A DNA stretch of 64,000 nt, from the NCBI GenBank assembly GCA_026182355.1, contig JAPFBL010000104.1, positions 2,225,501-2,289,500 on the forward strand, in the 5' to 3' direction. A program made the translations under genes and the position numbers. The notes beneath the pieces are model-generated. The model saw nothing but the letters and a program-made list of their open reading frames with translations, did no database searches and had not been told where the DNA came from. Below, piece after piece: positions 10,861 through 20,932 of this stretch; the first letter of the stretch is position 1; each line of letters opens with the position of its first letter. Source of the DNA: Hermatobates lingyangjiaoensis (taxonomy: Eukaryota > Arthropoda > Insecta > Hemiptera > Hermatobatidae).

Positions 10861-13003
10861 TACGAGTAAATACGTAATATAATGAATGGGAATAAATTTA
10901 ACTGAATAACTTAATTTAATTTTTTGACATTTAATTTAACATTTTGACAAATATAAAGAGAATTAAATGTATCACTAAAAAAGTGATTACGAGTAATCTA
11001 AATAATTAAGATTGCAAGTACCCGCTGGGTAATATTATTAAACAAATCATTAAACAGGATCATTGGGATTGTTCACGTAGTTACCTAAATTTTAGGTAAA
11101 TCCTTTTTAATTTGATTTTGTTACCATTTCTGAGAATTATGATTAAAACATATATTAATTACTAACAAATTTAATAACGAAGAAACTATTTTTAAGATTC
11201 ATTTCATTTAAATAATTAGTTATCAAAGAAGTTCATTGTATTTTAAATTATGATAGTAGATATACATTTTCTTATTATGTTCAAATATGAATCTTGGTCA
11301 TGATCTTATTATTGATAATAAATTAGTTTTAATGAACTAATTCTTTTAAATTGGTTCAAATTAATTATTTTAGATAGTTTTTTAATCTTTGACGTTTAAA
11401 GATTTGATTATAATTAAAATAATTAAAGCTGATACATATGGAAGTTTTAGTTTTATATTATTCTCGTCAATAATACAAAACTAATAAACGCGTTACCAAT
11501 TAGTACACAAGTCATAGTAAAAACAAATTCAAATTTTCAAGTTCAGTAAGTCAGAGGTCGAGGGTAAAAAATTAGGAGCTGTCAAATATAATAAGTAGTC
11601 GTCCAACAGCAGCATGATTGCATATTTTGGCACAAACCACACATCCTGATATCAAAACTACAAGATATACCGTTCAAAATGTGATAATCAATTTTTATTT
11701 TTCATGATTATTATACTTTATTTGCACTGAAGAAATAAATATGAAGTCGCTCCGAAGGGTATTTCCAGAAATAACCGAAATAACTGCACTGTAGTAATTA
11801 GAAAACCTATTTCACACAACATATAAAAGGCAATTAAGCAACAAAAAACATTTTAAAACAAAAGGTTTTCTCAAAATAACACACAGCGTTGTTCACAAAT
11901 AGATATGGGCAATATTTGTATATTTGAGTCTCCTATAACTATAGTGTTCAGATCGTAAATGAAAACCATAACCAGAGAAATAATTTTTATTTCATTGATG
12001 GAAATAGGTATCGAACTCGAGTGCCCTTCACGAATGAGTTTCATTGGCTTGAACACTCAGAGAGGTGTGGGCAGGGCGTGGTTCATTAGTGGCCCAGGCG
12101 TTGCTACGACGAGGAGCTGATTGTGTCTACACACCATTTTGCCCAACGCAAACATTAAAGATAAAAATCTTATCTTTCCTATGTACTTTGCATGGTACCA
12201 CACATTAGGTTTAGGTCAAATAAATAAATAATTTTATAAAAAATATCAATTTATATGGTAAAATTATAGTTGAAATTTTTAGCAATGCTATAGGTGCAGG
12301 GTATTTTCTATTTTTCTAAAGGAAGTAAAGTTCAATGGAAACAATTGTATATTTGATCACGTAATCCCAAAACGAACAAATCATTCTGCTGTTTTAAAAT
12401 GAAAATAAGAAAAATCTATTTCATTTCATGAAAACTTTTCCATTATCTAGATAAAAAGCCTCATGCAACAGGGTTACTCAGGACTTGCGATAATTTTTGT
12501 TTTTTTTTTCTGAATCTAATTTAATGCTATAGAATGTGGCAGCATTCTTTTACCGCAATATTGCCTTTCTCTTACAAATAGTCTTCTCTTTTCAACTCTT
12601 AAATAAATACATTCCTTTCTGAGCTGCACCTTCTTATTAAACCATTCACTTTACTTCAACAAGAAGAATAGAATAAAGGTAGGGACGTTATTAAAAAATT
12701 CAAAACACTCCAATAAAATGGAACATATTCTCTCAGAATTTTATTTTAGACATAGCCGCAAGAAGATCTGAAGTATCTGCTCAATGAGAAGAACGCAACA
12801 TTTCAAAAAGGTATTCCGTTTCATTTAATATTAAAATATCAATAAGCAAAAACAAAAAATCTAAACTGATAATACATTAATATAATTAAGTTCACGAAAG
12901 CAAAACTTGGTATAAATTACTGAGACCACGTAGTACTCGTAGTTGAAAAATATTAAACATGACAATTTGTACCATTTAATTTATATTTTCATGATATGGT
13001 AAT
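10860..13003. other. AT-rich stretch, no gene recognised
   Basis: Low-complexity AT-rich DNA. Positions 11990-12130 are more GC-rich. They contain a sequence loosely like a pol III B box on the minus strand (GAGTTCGATACC at about 12007-12018), which could mark an old tRNA-derived SINE. No A box could be fixed with confidence. Confidence 0.5.
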
Positions 13004-13165
13004 AAATGCAATAATGGTTAATATGACGTGCATACTCAAAAAATGTGATAATGATTGTAATAATAGCAATAATGGTTAATATGACGTGCATACTCAAAAA
13101 ATGTGATAATGATTGTAATAATAGCAATAATGGTTAATATGACGTGCATACTCAAAAAATGTGAT
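13004..13165. repeat. 58-bp minisatellite, left part
   Basis: Head-to-tail units with an exact 58-bp spacing (GACGTGCATACTC at 13025, 13083 and 13141). Each unit contains AAAAAATGTGATAATG and AATAGCAATAATGG. The array is interrupted at 13165 by the LINE and continues in phase at 18391, so the LINE inserted into a pre-existing array. Confidence 0.9.
13154..13165. repeat. Target-site duplication, 3' side of LINE
   Basis: AAAAAATGTGA(T) lies directly next to the poly-T (poly-A on the minus strand) end of the LINE. The same 11-12 bases recur at 18391-18402 on the other side. Confidence 0.85.
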
Positions 13166-13186
13166 TTTTTTTTTTTTTTTTTTTTT

Positions 13187-13349
13187 GGGTAAGGAGGTCA
13201 AATGCATTTACGCACATAGTGCTGGACTCCCAGTATAAACCAGACTACCAACTAAAACACCCCCTTTTTCACCTAGGACCTAGCCTGGAACTGTTTACCA
13301 CATTACTTCAGGCTTGGTCGAAGCTTACCTTAGGTGAGGCATACTTGCT
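13187..13349 (-). other. LINE 3' untranslated region
   Basis: About 160 bp between the ORF2 stop and the poly-A tail. The terminal block (CAGCACTATG, GTAAATGCATTT, CCTCCTTAC on the minus strand) is conserved at 39350-39388 and 22070-22110. It probably contains the 3' signal recognised by the element's own reverse transcriptase. Confidence 0.7.
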
Positions 13350-16337
13350 TTATTGTCCTTCTAGCTCTTCCAAGTATCGCTTTTTCGTCGTCAATATTGT
13401 TCTGACTAGGCCATCTACCATATTCCATGCCCCAGAACTCCGGATCATTTTTTCAATGATCGTTTCTGGGGAGAATATGCCTATTCTTTGTACCAAGTCT
13501 CTCCTCTGGCTGTTCCATTTGGGACAAGAAAAAAATGTGTGGTCGACATCATCTAACGCTGGACAATACAGGCACTCGGATGTTTGGTGCTTCCCTATCT
13601 TGCACAGGTAGGCGCGGAAGTAACCATGTCCACTTAGAAATTGCGTGAGGTAATATCCCACCTCTCCATGACCTCTCTCAATCCATGATCGGACATCTCT
13701 AATTAGCTTGAAGGTCCAGCGCCCTCTAGTGTCATTCTCCCACGCCTCTTGCCATCTGTCGAAGGTACGTCTCCTCTCTTCTGAGCGAGCATTTTCTCTA
13801 CCAACTTCTTCCTTTCTTCTGTAAATGGCCTCCCTTTCTCTCGCCAGTAGGTCGACTGGAATGATGCCAGCTATCACCAGTACTGCTGATTCTGAGATCG
13901 TACGATAAGCAGAGCACACCCTTAACGCTGCTCTCCTTTGTACTACAAGCAATCTTTTTCTGTGACCTTTCTTATTTACAGCCTTCCCCCAGATCTCTGC
14001 TCCGTATAACAGCACTGACTGCACTGCTGACATTAAGAGACGTCTCTTAGTTGCCTTGGGACCTCCGACGTTTGCCATTACTCTGCTTAAAGCTCGCACG
14101 CTTTCTGAGGCCTTGTGTGTTGCAATCTTTATCTGTGGCAGAAATCCCATTTTTGTGTCTAAAGTTACTCCTAGATATTTGCCAGCTGGCTTAGTCATTA
14201 CTTCTGTTCCTCCGACTATCACTGGGAATATTACAGGCCCTCTCTTTTTGGTTAAAAGAACAACCTCCGTCTTGTTTAGAGCCAGTGATAGCCCGTGATT
14301 TTCCATCCAGTGGCTGACAGTCCTCATGGTCTGATTGAGCTTGAGCTGTGCTAGCTCAATGTCTCGCGCAGCTATAATTGCTGTCACATCGTCGGCGTAT
14401 GCTATGAGCTGAGTCTCTTCTGGTAACTTGAGTCTCAGCAGCTCGTCATAAGTGACGTTCCATAGGTCAGGGCCTAGAATTGAACCTTGTACGGCCCCGC
14501 CCGTAATCTCCATTCTCCTAGGTCCATCATCTGTCTGATAAATGATTGAGCGATCATTTAGGTAGTCATCTATAATGCGTAGGAGATAGTTAGGCAGCCT
14601 AAAGATCCCTCCTAGCGCATTCATCATATCAAACCACCTGACAGAGTTAAACGCGTTTCTTACATCGAGGGTAACCAGAAGTACGACCCTGCGTGAGTGG
14701 TGATTGAAGTCTTCCGCATGGTGAACAGCTTCTTTAACTTTGCTGATCGCATCGATTGTGGATCTTCCTGAACGAAATCCATACTGCATAGGAGACAGAT
14801 CTCCAGCAGCTCTGATTGCCGCCAGCATTCTACCCCTGAGAAGCTTTTCAAGCAACTTTCCTGCTGTGTCCAGCATACAAATTGGTCGATAGGATGATGG
14901 ATCCTCTGGGTTGCCTTTCCCTTTGCTGATTAAAACTAGTCGTCCAGTCTTCCAGTTGCTGTAGAATACTCCCTCTCGCAGAAACGCATTATACATGTTT
15001 AGTAGCATTTCCGGAGAATGCTTTGCTACGATCTTTAAAACTTCGCTGGGTATACCGTCAGGGCCTGGTGCTTTTTTATCCTTCATAGATTGAACGGCTT
15101 CTTCTAATTCCTTATTTGAGAAGGCCTGAAAGTTATCTTCTATTTCCCAGTCATTCATTTCCCTTGGCGGATGATTAGGGAAGAGGGCCGATACTATTTT
15201 CTCCATTTCTTTGGCGGGCATAACAACACTTGTTTTCCCATATCCCAACTTTTTAGTAACAATTTTGTAACCTCTACCCCAGGGGTCGGAATCAATGTCT
15301 TCTGTCAGCTTCTTCCAACAGAGGGCCTTGCTTTTGTTAATTGCTCTTCTCAGTTCTCTTCTGGCCTCTTTATATTCTATCATTCTCAATACTACTGTAC
15401 TGTCTTTTGATCGTTGGGCCTTGCGGCGAAGGTTATGGCAATGCCGTCGGAGTTCTGCAATTCCTGGCGTCCACCAATAGTTAGGTGGTTTTCCAGAATG
15501 TTGTTTCCTTCGAGACATTGATGCGTTACATGCTTTTGTTATCACTGCTATAGTCCTCCTCGCTAGGTCTTCAGCTGCTTCTTCTCTCTCTCCCTCCAGA
15601 ACTCCCATCTTTTTTGCTTCCCAGTCAAGAATAAGGCTAAAGCAGTTCAAATCTAGCTTCTCCACACACCATCTAGGGAATATTGAAGGAGTTAAAATTT
15701 CTCTGACCCCTCGTCGATCATGGAGTTCGAATGAGATATATTGATGGTCGCTTGCTGTATAGTCCTCTAGCACTCTCCAGTCTTTTATAAATGCCATTAA
15801 TTCTTCAGATGCAAAGGTTACATCTGGTATCGTTTCCGTATATCCTGGTCGCCGAAATGTTGTCACATTTCCTATATTTAATACTGATAGACCTGTGCGA
15901 CTGGCCATCTCTAAAATAGAGTTTCCTCGGAAGTCGGTATACGGCATTCCCCATTCTACAGCCTTTGCATTAAAGTCCCCTGCTAAAACTAGGAACTCTG
16001 CTCTAGTTCGGATTTCATCTTCCATAGCTTGAATTTTTGACTGGAAATCTTGCCTAGGCTCGTTTGGTGTGAAGTAAGAGGAGATAAAGATTCTTGTGTT
16101 ACACTCAATCCAGACGAAGCCATTACCACTGCGATGTTGTCTGACATGGACCTTTCTCCAATTTACTACCCAGATGGCTGCTGTTTTTGTTAGATCCCAG
16201 TACCAGTTAAAAGGATAATCATTGCTGTAGGGTTCACTGATAAGGACAACATCTATATCTTTTTCCACTACAAGCTGTCTGAGGAGTGCATTTGCAACAC
16301 TACTTCTGTGCATATTAGCTTGTAGAAAACGAATCAT
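13350..16337 (-). CDS. LINE ORF2: endonuclease-reverse transcriptase
   Basis: An intact 995-residue protein. Residues 1-200 form an APE-type endonuclease that nicks target DNA: N7 in LQANMHRS, E35 in ISEPY, D121 and N123 in GDFNAK, and the S196-D197-H198 motif. Residues about 410-730 form the reverse transcriptase, with KKAPGPDGIP (about 421-430), SYRPICML (482-489), QYGFRSGRST (518-527), LDVRNAFNSV, AVQGSILGP and the catalytic YADD at 647-650, then GKYLGVTLD. A C-terminal zinc motif C922-x2-C925-x7-H933-x4-C938 follows. There is no RNase H domain, as usual for the R1 clade. The start codon overlaps the ORF1 stop (ATGA), suggesting translation by termination and reinitiation. It carries out target-primed reverse transcription of the element's RNA. 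Confidence 0.95.
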   Translation of the reverse strand: MIRFLQANMHRSSVANALLRQLVVEKDIDVVLISEPYSNDYPFNWYWDLTKTAAIWVVNWRKVHVRQHRSGNGFVWIECNTRIFISSYFTPNEPRQDFQSKIQAMEDEIRTRAEFLVLAGDFNAKAVEWGMPYTDFRGNSILEMASRTGLSVLNIGNVTTFRRPGYTETIPDVTFASEELMAFIKDWRVLEDYTASDHQYISFELHDRRGVREILTPSIFPRWCVEKLDLNCFSLILDWEAKKMGVLEGEREEAAEDLARRTIAVITKACNASMSRRKQHSGKPPNYWWTPGIAELRRHCHNLRRKAQRSKDSTVVLRMIEYKEARRELRRAINKSKALCWKKLTEDIDSDPWGRGYKIVTKKLGYGKTSVVMPAKEMEKIVSALFPNHPPREMNDWEIEDNFQAFSNKELEEAVQSMKDKKAPGPDGIPSEVLKIVAKHSPEMLLNMYNAFLREGVFYSNWKTGRLVLISKGKGNPEDPSSYRPICMLDTAGKLLEKLLRGRMLAAIRAAGDLSPMQYGFRSGRSTIDAISKVKEAVHHAEDFNHHSRRVVLLVTLDVRNAFNSVRWFDMMNALGGIFRLPNYLLRIIDDYLNDRSIIYQTDDGPRRMEITGGAVQGSILGPDLWNVTYDELLRLKLPEETQLIAYADDVTAIIAARDIELAQLKLNQTMRTVSHWMENHGLSLALNKTEVVLLTKKRGPVIFPVIVGGTEVMTKPAGKYLGVTLDTKMGFLPQIKIATHKASESVRALSRVMANVGGPKATKRRLLMSAVQSVLLYGAEIWGKAVNKKGHRKRLLVVQRRAALRVCSAYRTISESAVLVIAGIIPVDLLAREREAIYRRKEEVGRENARSEERRRTFDRWQEAWENDTRGRWTFKLIRDVRSWIERGHGEVGYYLTQFLSGHGYFRAYLCKIGKHQTSECLYCPALDDVDHTFFSCPKWNSQRRDLVQRIGIFSPETIIEKMIRSSGAWNMVDGLVRTILTTKKRYLEELEGQ

Positions 16338-17776
16338 ATCTGGAGTTGTTTATAGGCATTCTTAAGGGCCTCTCTGAAAACCCTGCACTTTCCAGAACCC
16401 GGAATATGGGCCACGTTTTCATTTTCTCTGTTTATTTCCCCACATAGTACACAGTGCTCAGGAGCAGAGCACTCTTTAGCTTTGTGACCTTCTTTGCCAC
16501 ATCTAAAGCAGATGCCAGTTCTATTTGGTCCCTTACAGGACGATGACCTGTGGCCGTATCCTAGACATCTGAAGCACCTAATTACTTCAGCTCTTCTGCG
16601 GACTCGACAGTTGACAAACCCAATTCTGACTTTCCCGAGCTCAATCAATTTTTCTCCATCCTTTTCACTAAGTTCAACAATAGCTGCTCTTTGTCCTCTT
16701 GTGTTTTCCTGGGTGACGTGTACTTTGCCGTCCGCCATATCAGGAGCCACTTTTCTTAGGGCTTCCATGACATCCGTGCAATCAGTAACACAATCCAAGT
16801 CTCTTATTTCTAGCGTGCATTTCGGCTCCAGGCATGAAACCTCTGCGCTAGTTCCTAAAACTGCTCTTACGCTATCAGAGAATGTCTGCTTACCTTTTGA
16901 AGCACTGCCGAATTCCACTAGAAGACCACCAGCTTGTGTCTTACGAATTTTACGAATATCAGCCTCTGTGCTTTCCGGTTTTATACTACTCCGCATGTCT
17001 TTTAGGATATCTGCAAACGTTTTTCCTTCCTTTGGCTTGATCAGAAGTGCATCACGCTTCTTCCACAATTTCTTGGGCCTTGATTTACCTTCATCTCTTT
17101 CATTTATTCCTCCAGCCGGTCGTTCTTGCCCTGTTGAGTCAAGTATCGTAAGCTGGCGGAGCCTCACCTTTTCTTTTTTGGAAACTACCGTGGTCCATTT
17201 TGGTACCAGAGTTTGTGGTTCCAGATGAGAGGTCTGCACATTTATTCTCCTTCTACTCATTTGTTTCTCTTCGGCAGACGGCAGTTTTTTGGCATCCAGA
17301 TCTGTTGGACTCTCCTTATAGCTTTGACCTTGTTCTGATGTCTGGGTCTCCTGATTCTTGTATTTTTGTTCTGCCGTCTTCCTGTCTCTTCGAATGTTGG
17401 TTATAACGTCGATAGATTCTTCTAGCAAGGCAATTCCTCTTTTGACATCTTGACTGATGTTTTTCTGCCTACTTGTTGCCTTTTTCATAGTTTCAATAAT
17501 GTCAAGGCATTTCTTTAACTCTTCTTCTTCCCTTCGGCTAGTCTCATGTATATACTCGATGCCATCGCCCTTCTCCAATAGCACTGAAGTATTGAGTTGG
17601 GTCTCTGGCGTCGTTGCTACCGTCCTATGTGAGGCAGCTCTCTTGCTAGGCGTCTCTTCACCCAATGAAGAGTTTATCATCCTTTTCTTCTTCTTGGGCT
17701 CTTTTTGATTATCTGTTTCTATAATGGTTAAGGTTTCTACGATTTCACCGCCAATCGTTTCACCTTCACTATTCAT
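16334..17776 (-). CDS. LINE ORF1: Gag-like RNA-binding protein
   Basis: An intact 480-residue protein. The N-terminal 200 residues are charged and low in complexity, with a probable coiled coil around 75-130 (REEEELKKCLDIIE region). The middle carries a basic Lys/Arg stretch. Three zinc knuckles lie at the C-terminus: C401-x2-C-x4-H-x4-C414, C423-x2-C-x4-H-x4-C436, and a longer third one within 442-464 (C-x2-C then H and C). This triple arrangement is typical of ORF1 proteins in the R1 and I groups, which bind element RNA and form ribonucleoprotein particles. The Met at 17776 is the first in frame, about 0.6 kb from the element's 5' end. Confidence 0.92.
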   Translation of the reverse strand: MNSEGETIGGEIVETLTIIETDNQKEPKKKKRMINSSLGEETPSKRAASHRTVATTPETQLNTSVLLEKGDGIEYIHETSRREEEELKKCLDIIETMKKATSRQKNISQDVKRGIALLEESIDVITNIRRDRKTAEQKYKNQETQTSEQGQSYKESPTDLDAKKLPSAEEKQMSRRRINVQTSHLEPQTLVPKWTTVVSKKEKVRLRQLTILDSTGQERPAGGINERDEGKSRPKKLWKKRDALLIKPKEGKTFADILKDMRSSIKPESTEADIRKIRKTQAGGLLVEFGSASKGKQTFSDSVRAVLGTSAEVSCLEPKCTLEIRDLDCVTDCTDVMEALRKVAPDMADGKVHVTQENTRGQRAAIVELSEKDGEKLIELGKVRIGFVNCRVRRRAEVIRCFRCLGYGHRSSSCKGPNRTGICFRCGKEGHKAKECSAPEHCVLCGEINRENENVAHIPGSGKCRVFREALKNAYKQLQI

Positions 17777-18390
17777 GGCACGCTTGAGACAAGCTTAGGA
17801 GTTGACTAATATCAGTGAGTTTATTTATTTTCCTTGTGTTATGAAATCTACTTGTTTCCTTATCAATTCACTTGTTCGAATTATTCAGATAGAAATGAAA
17901 ACAATTATACCATGAAACAAAGTAATAAAAACAAGACAGATTATGGTTAAGCATAAAATCAATTCACCAAGACATGAAAAACTTACGTGCCAAATCTTCT
18001 CGACTTTCGTTAACATAAACTATTTAACTAAATAATAATAATAATAATAATAATAGTTATCAACACAATTAATCAATGGAAAAAAAAAAAAAAAAAATTG
18101 AAAGGAAGCAAGAAGAATTGCAGTAAGGATCAAAATAATCCCCAAGAAACAAATCCTGCAGGTATAAGGGCGCTGACTCCGGGTGTAGAGTGTCAGGCGG
18201 CAATATGACACCCCAATAAACCAGTCAGCTAACACCCAATGCCGACAAACGTTTTAATCTTCAGAAAATTCCGACTCGAGGAATACAGGGTATCACCCAG
18301 GCCACCCTCCTTCACCGACGAACCAGGGTACACCGATAGCAGCACAAAGGAAACACAGATCCGACACCAAGCAAAGCCCGAACAAGACCC
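17777..18390 (-). promoter_or_regulatory. LINE 5' untranslated region, probable internal promoter
   Basis: The 5' end on the minus strand starts GGGTCTTGTTCGGGC and its first 250 bases are GC-richer than the surroundings. An (ATT)n tract lies at about 18030-18056 and an A-run at 18078-18098 on the plus strand. LINEs of this type normally carry an internal promoter here; no specific motif is claimed. Confidence 0.6.
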
Positions 18391-18632
18391 AAAAAATGTG
18401 ATAATGATTGTAATAATAGCAATAATGGTTAATATGTCGTGCATACTCAAAAAATGTGATAATGATTGTAATAATAGCAATAATGGTTAATATGACGTGC
18501 ATACTCAAAAAATGTGATAATGATTGTAATAATAGCAATAATGGTTAATATGACGTGCATACTCAAAACATGTGATAATGATTGTAACAATAGCAATAAT
18601 GGTTAATATGACGTGCATACTCAAAAAATGTG
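18391..18632. repeat. 58-bp minisatellite, right part, with target-site duplication
   Basis: It begins with the second copy of AAAAAATGTGAT (18391-18402), then continues the 58-bp array for about four units. One unit has GTCGTG for GACGTG, and later units have single changes. The phase matches the left part exactly if the LINE and one duplication are removed. Confidence 0.9.
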
Positions 18633-18639
18633 TATTTCA

Positions 18640-19420
18640 AACATATTTTCTAGTTTGTCTGTTATTAGGATATAGTTAACCTTAACAATGAATAGTCAAT
18701 TTTAAATTTCAGAAAATATTTAAGTAAAAATTAGAAAAAATAACCAAACATATATTTAAGTAAATACGACACATACCATAGGTAAAACATAAGGTTCAAT
18801 AATATTTAACCTTTAGATATAGTATTTTTTTAGTTACCTGGTGATAAATTAATAGTGATTAGCTTGAGATAATGAAAGTTGTATCCCACTAATAATCTGG
18901 AAGACAATGACAAGGTACCCATATCAGGAATAGTCTTATTAATACAGTAGCAAAAAACTGACACAAAGTGGTCTAATACGAATTTGACTGTTCTAGAGGT
19001 TTTGTCCTTTCAAAATCACTTAAAAGTATGGGACGAATATATCTTCCTATTTGAAAAAAGGTTAAAAAAATAATAAATTCATCTTTCTATCTTGATTTTT
19101 GGTAATATTATTATTGTTAGTAGTATTGAGGTCGTTAGTAATAGTTAAAGAATAATGACACTTCGTAAATCGTAAATTTGTTTCTGGATTGAATTATTTT
19201 CTAGTGAAACCGAGGATGTTTATTAAATTATTTATTGATTAGTATATTAAATAGGAACACGTGCTGAAGCTTCTAGCTTTACTCTGGATGTTGGATAAAA
19301 TTTGAAACCAGTTGCGTGAGGAAAGAATTTTACAGTATAATTTAATTAGTTAGTTTATACTAAGATTTATGTTTAGTTTTTGTTTTGAAAATGTAAACTT
19401 GTGACATTTTGAAAATTTGT
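18640..19420. other. AT-rich stretch, nothing recognised
   Basis: No coding region or known repeat is seen between the minisatellite and the 216-bp satellite. Confidence 0.6.
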
Positions 19421-20932
19421 GCTTATAAGCCTTTTATGAAACATATCGTGTATGTCAAATGCACATATTGTGAATCCTTAAATTCAGAAAAGAGGAATAT
19501 AAAAACTGGCAGCCAAACAAAAGATGTCATGATGAAGAATAATATTAGTGAGTGATGTTCATTTTCAGAAGAATATCATATTAGTGTTATTGTTTGCGCT
19601 GCTTGGTTATTTAGTAGTTGAAAACAAAGATGTTGTGCTTATAAGCCTTTTATGAGACATATTCTGTATGTCAAATCCACATATTGTGAATTCTTATATT
19701 AAGAAAAGAGGAATTTAAAAACTGGCAGCCAAACAAAAGATGTCATGATGAAGAACAATATTAGTGAGTGATGTTCATTTTCAGAAGAATATCATATTAG
19801 TGTTATTGTTTGCGCTGCTTGGTTATTTAGTAGTTGAAAACAAAGATGTTGTGCTTATAAGCCTTTTATGAGACATATTGTGTATGTCAAATCCACATAT
19901 TGTGAATTCTTAAATTAAGAAAAGAGGAATTTAAAAACTGGCAGCCAAACAAAAGATGTCATGATGAAGAACAATATTAGTGAGTGATGTTCATTTTCAG
20001 AAGAATATCATATTAGTGTTATTGTTTGCGCTGCTTGGTTATTTAGTAGTTGAAAACAAAGATGTTGTGCTTATAAGCCTTTTATGAGACATATTGTGTA
20101 TGTCAAATCCACATATTGTGAATTCTTAAATTAAGAAAAGAGGAATTTAAAAACTGGCAGCCAAACAAAAGATGTCATGATGAAGAACAATATTAGTGAG
20201 TGATGTTCATTTTCAGAAGAATATCATATTAGTGTTATTGTTTGCGCTGCTTGGTTATTTAGTAGTTGAAAACAAAGATGTTGTGCTTATAAGCCTTTTA
20301 TGAGACATATTGTGTATGTCAAATCCACATATTGTGAATTCTTAAATTAAGAAAAGAGGAATTTAAAAACTGGCAGCCAAACAAAAGATGTCATGATGAA
20401 GAACAATATTAGTGAGTGATGTTCATTTTCAGAAGAATATCATATTAGTGTTATTGTTTGCGCTGCTTGGTTATTTAGTAGTTGAAAACAAAGATGTTGT
20501 GCTTATAAGCCTTTTATGAGACATATTGTGTATGTCAAATCCACATATTGTGAATTCTTAAATTAAGAAAAGAGGAATTTAAAAACTGGCAGCCAAACAA
20601 AAGATGTCATGATGAAGAACAATATTAGTGAGTGATGTTCATTTTCAGAAGAATATCATATTAGTGTTATTGTTTGCGCTGCTTGGTTATTTAGTAGTTG
20701 AAAACAAAGATGTTGTGCTTATAAGCCTTTTATGAGACATATTGTGTATGTCAAATCCACATATTGTGAATTCTTAAATTAAGAAAAGAGGAATTTAAAA
20801 ACTGGCAGCCAAACAAAAGATGTCATGATGAAGAACAATATTAGTGAGTGATGTTCATTTTCAGAAGAATATCATATTAGTGTTATTGTTTGCGCTGCTT
20901 GGTTATTTAGTAGTTGAAAACAAAGATGTTGT
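19421..20932 (+). repeat. 216-bp satellite, seven head-to-tail copies
   Basis: GCTTATAAGCC recurs at 19421, 19637, 19853, 20069, 20285, 20501 and 20717, an exact 216-bp period without indels. Copies 2-7 are almost identical (copy 2 has a couple of changes). Copy 1 differs at several sites in its first 140 bases but not in the last 80. Each unit contains a TTCATTTTCAG splice-acceptor-like site, then an open segment encoding KNIILVLLFALLGYLVVEN, which resembles a secretory signal peptide. In the last copy the repeat ends exactly at a donor-like GTAAAG. Confidence 0.95.
20865..20932 (+). other. Possible signal-peptide exon (last satellite copy)
   Basis: A 68-base stretch between a pyrimidine-rich CAG and a GTAAAG donor-like site. 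Translated from the first base it gives K-N-I-I-L-V-L-L-F-A-L-L-G-Y-L then VVENKDV: a lysine, a hydrophobic core and small/polar residues, as in secretory leader peptides. It has no start codon of its own; that would have to come from an upstream exon. No downstream exon was found. The same segment is present in all seven units, but only this one is followed by GT. Speculative. Confidence 0.25.

Larger units (their letters stand above)
13165..18390 (-). mobile_element. Full-length R1-clade-like non-LTR retrotransposon
   Basis: About 5.2 kb on the minus strand: a 5' untranslated region of about 0.6 kb, two intact ORFs overlapping by 4 bases (ATGA), a short 3' untranslated region and a 22-base poly-A tail (poly-T at 13165-13186). 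It is flanked by an 11-12 bp target-site duplication. Domain order is a Gag-like ORF1 with three zinc knuckles, then ORF2 with APE endonuclease, reverse transcriptase and a C-terminal zinc motif, without RNase H. This fits the R1 clade. It does not lie in rDNA, unlike true R1; the target is a minisatellite. Intact ORFs and clean duplications suggest a recent, possibly active copy. Confidence 0.9.

Noticed and set aside
12007..12130. tRNA gene or SINE from a B-box-like sequence
   Set aside because: A matching A box and a cloverleaf could not be built, so it is not called as a gene.
13219..13611. A 130-residue plus-strand frame, and similar ones at 14056-14298 and 15171-15480
   Set aside because: Antisense shadows of LINE ORF2.
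16494..17228. A 244-residue plus-strand frame
   Set aside because: It lies antisense inside the intact LINE ORF1, which has zinc knuckles and the correct context.
13165..18390. Viral origin for the reverse transcriptase ORF
   Set aside because: APE endonuclease, zinc-knuckle ORF1, poly-A tail and target duplication identify a non-LTR retrotransposon; there are no LTRs, protease or envelope.
13004..18632. CRISPR-like array from evenly spaced repeats
   Set aside because: The 58-bp units are head-to-tail without unique spacers, in a eukaryotic context; a minisatellite explains them.
19421..20932. CRISPR or centromeric satellite reading of the 216-bp array
   Set aside because: There are no spacers, so not CRISPR. 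Only seven copies are present with single-copy-like flanks, so a centromere is not supported.
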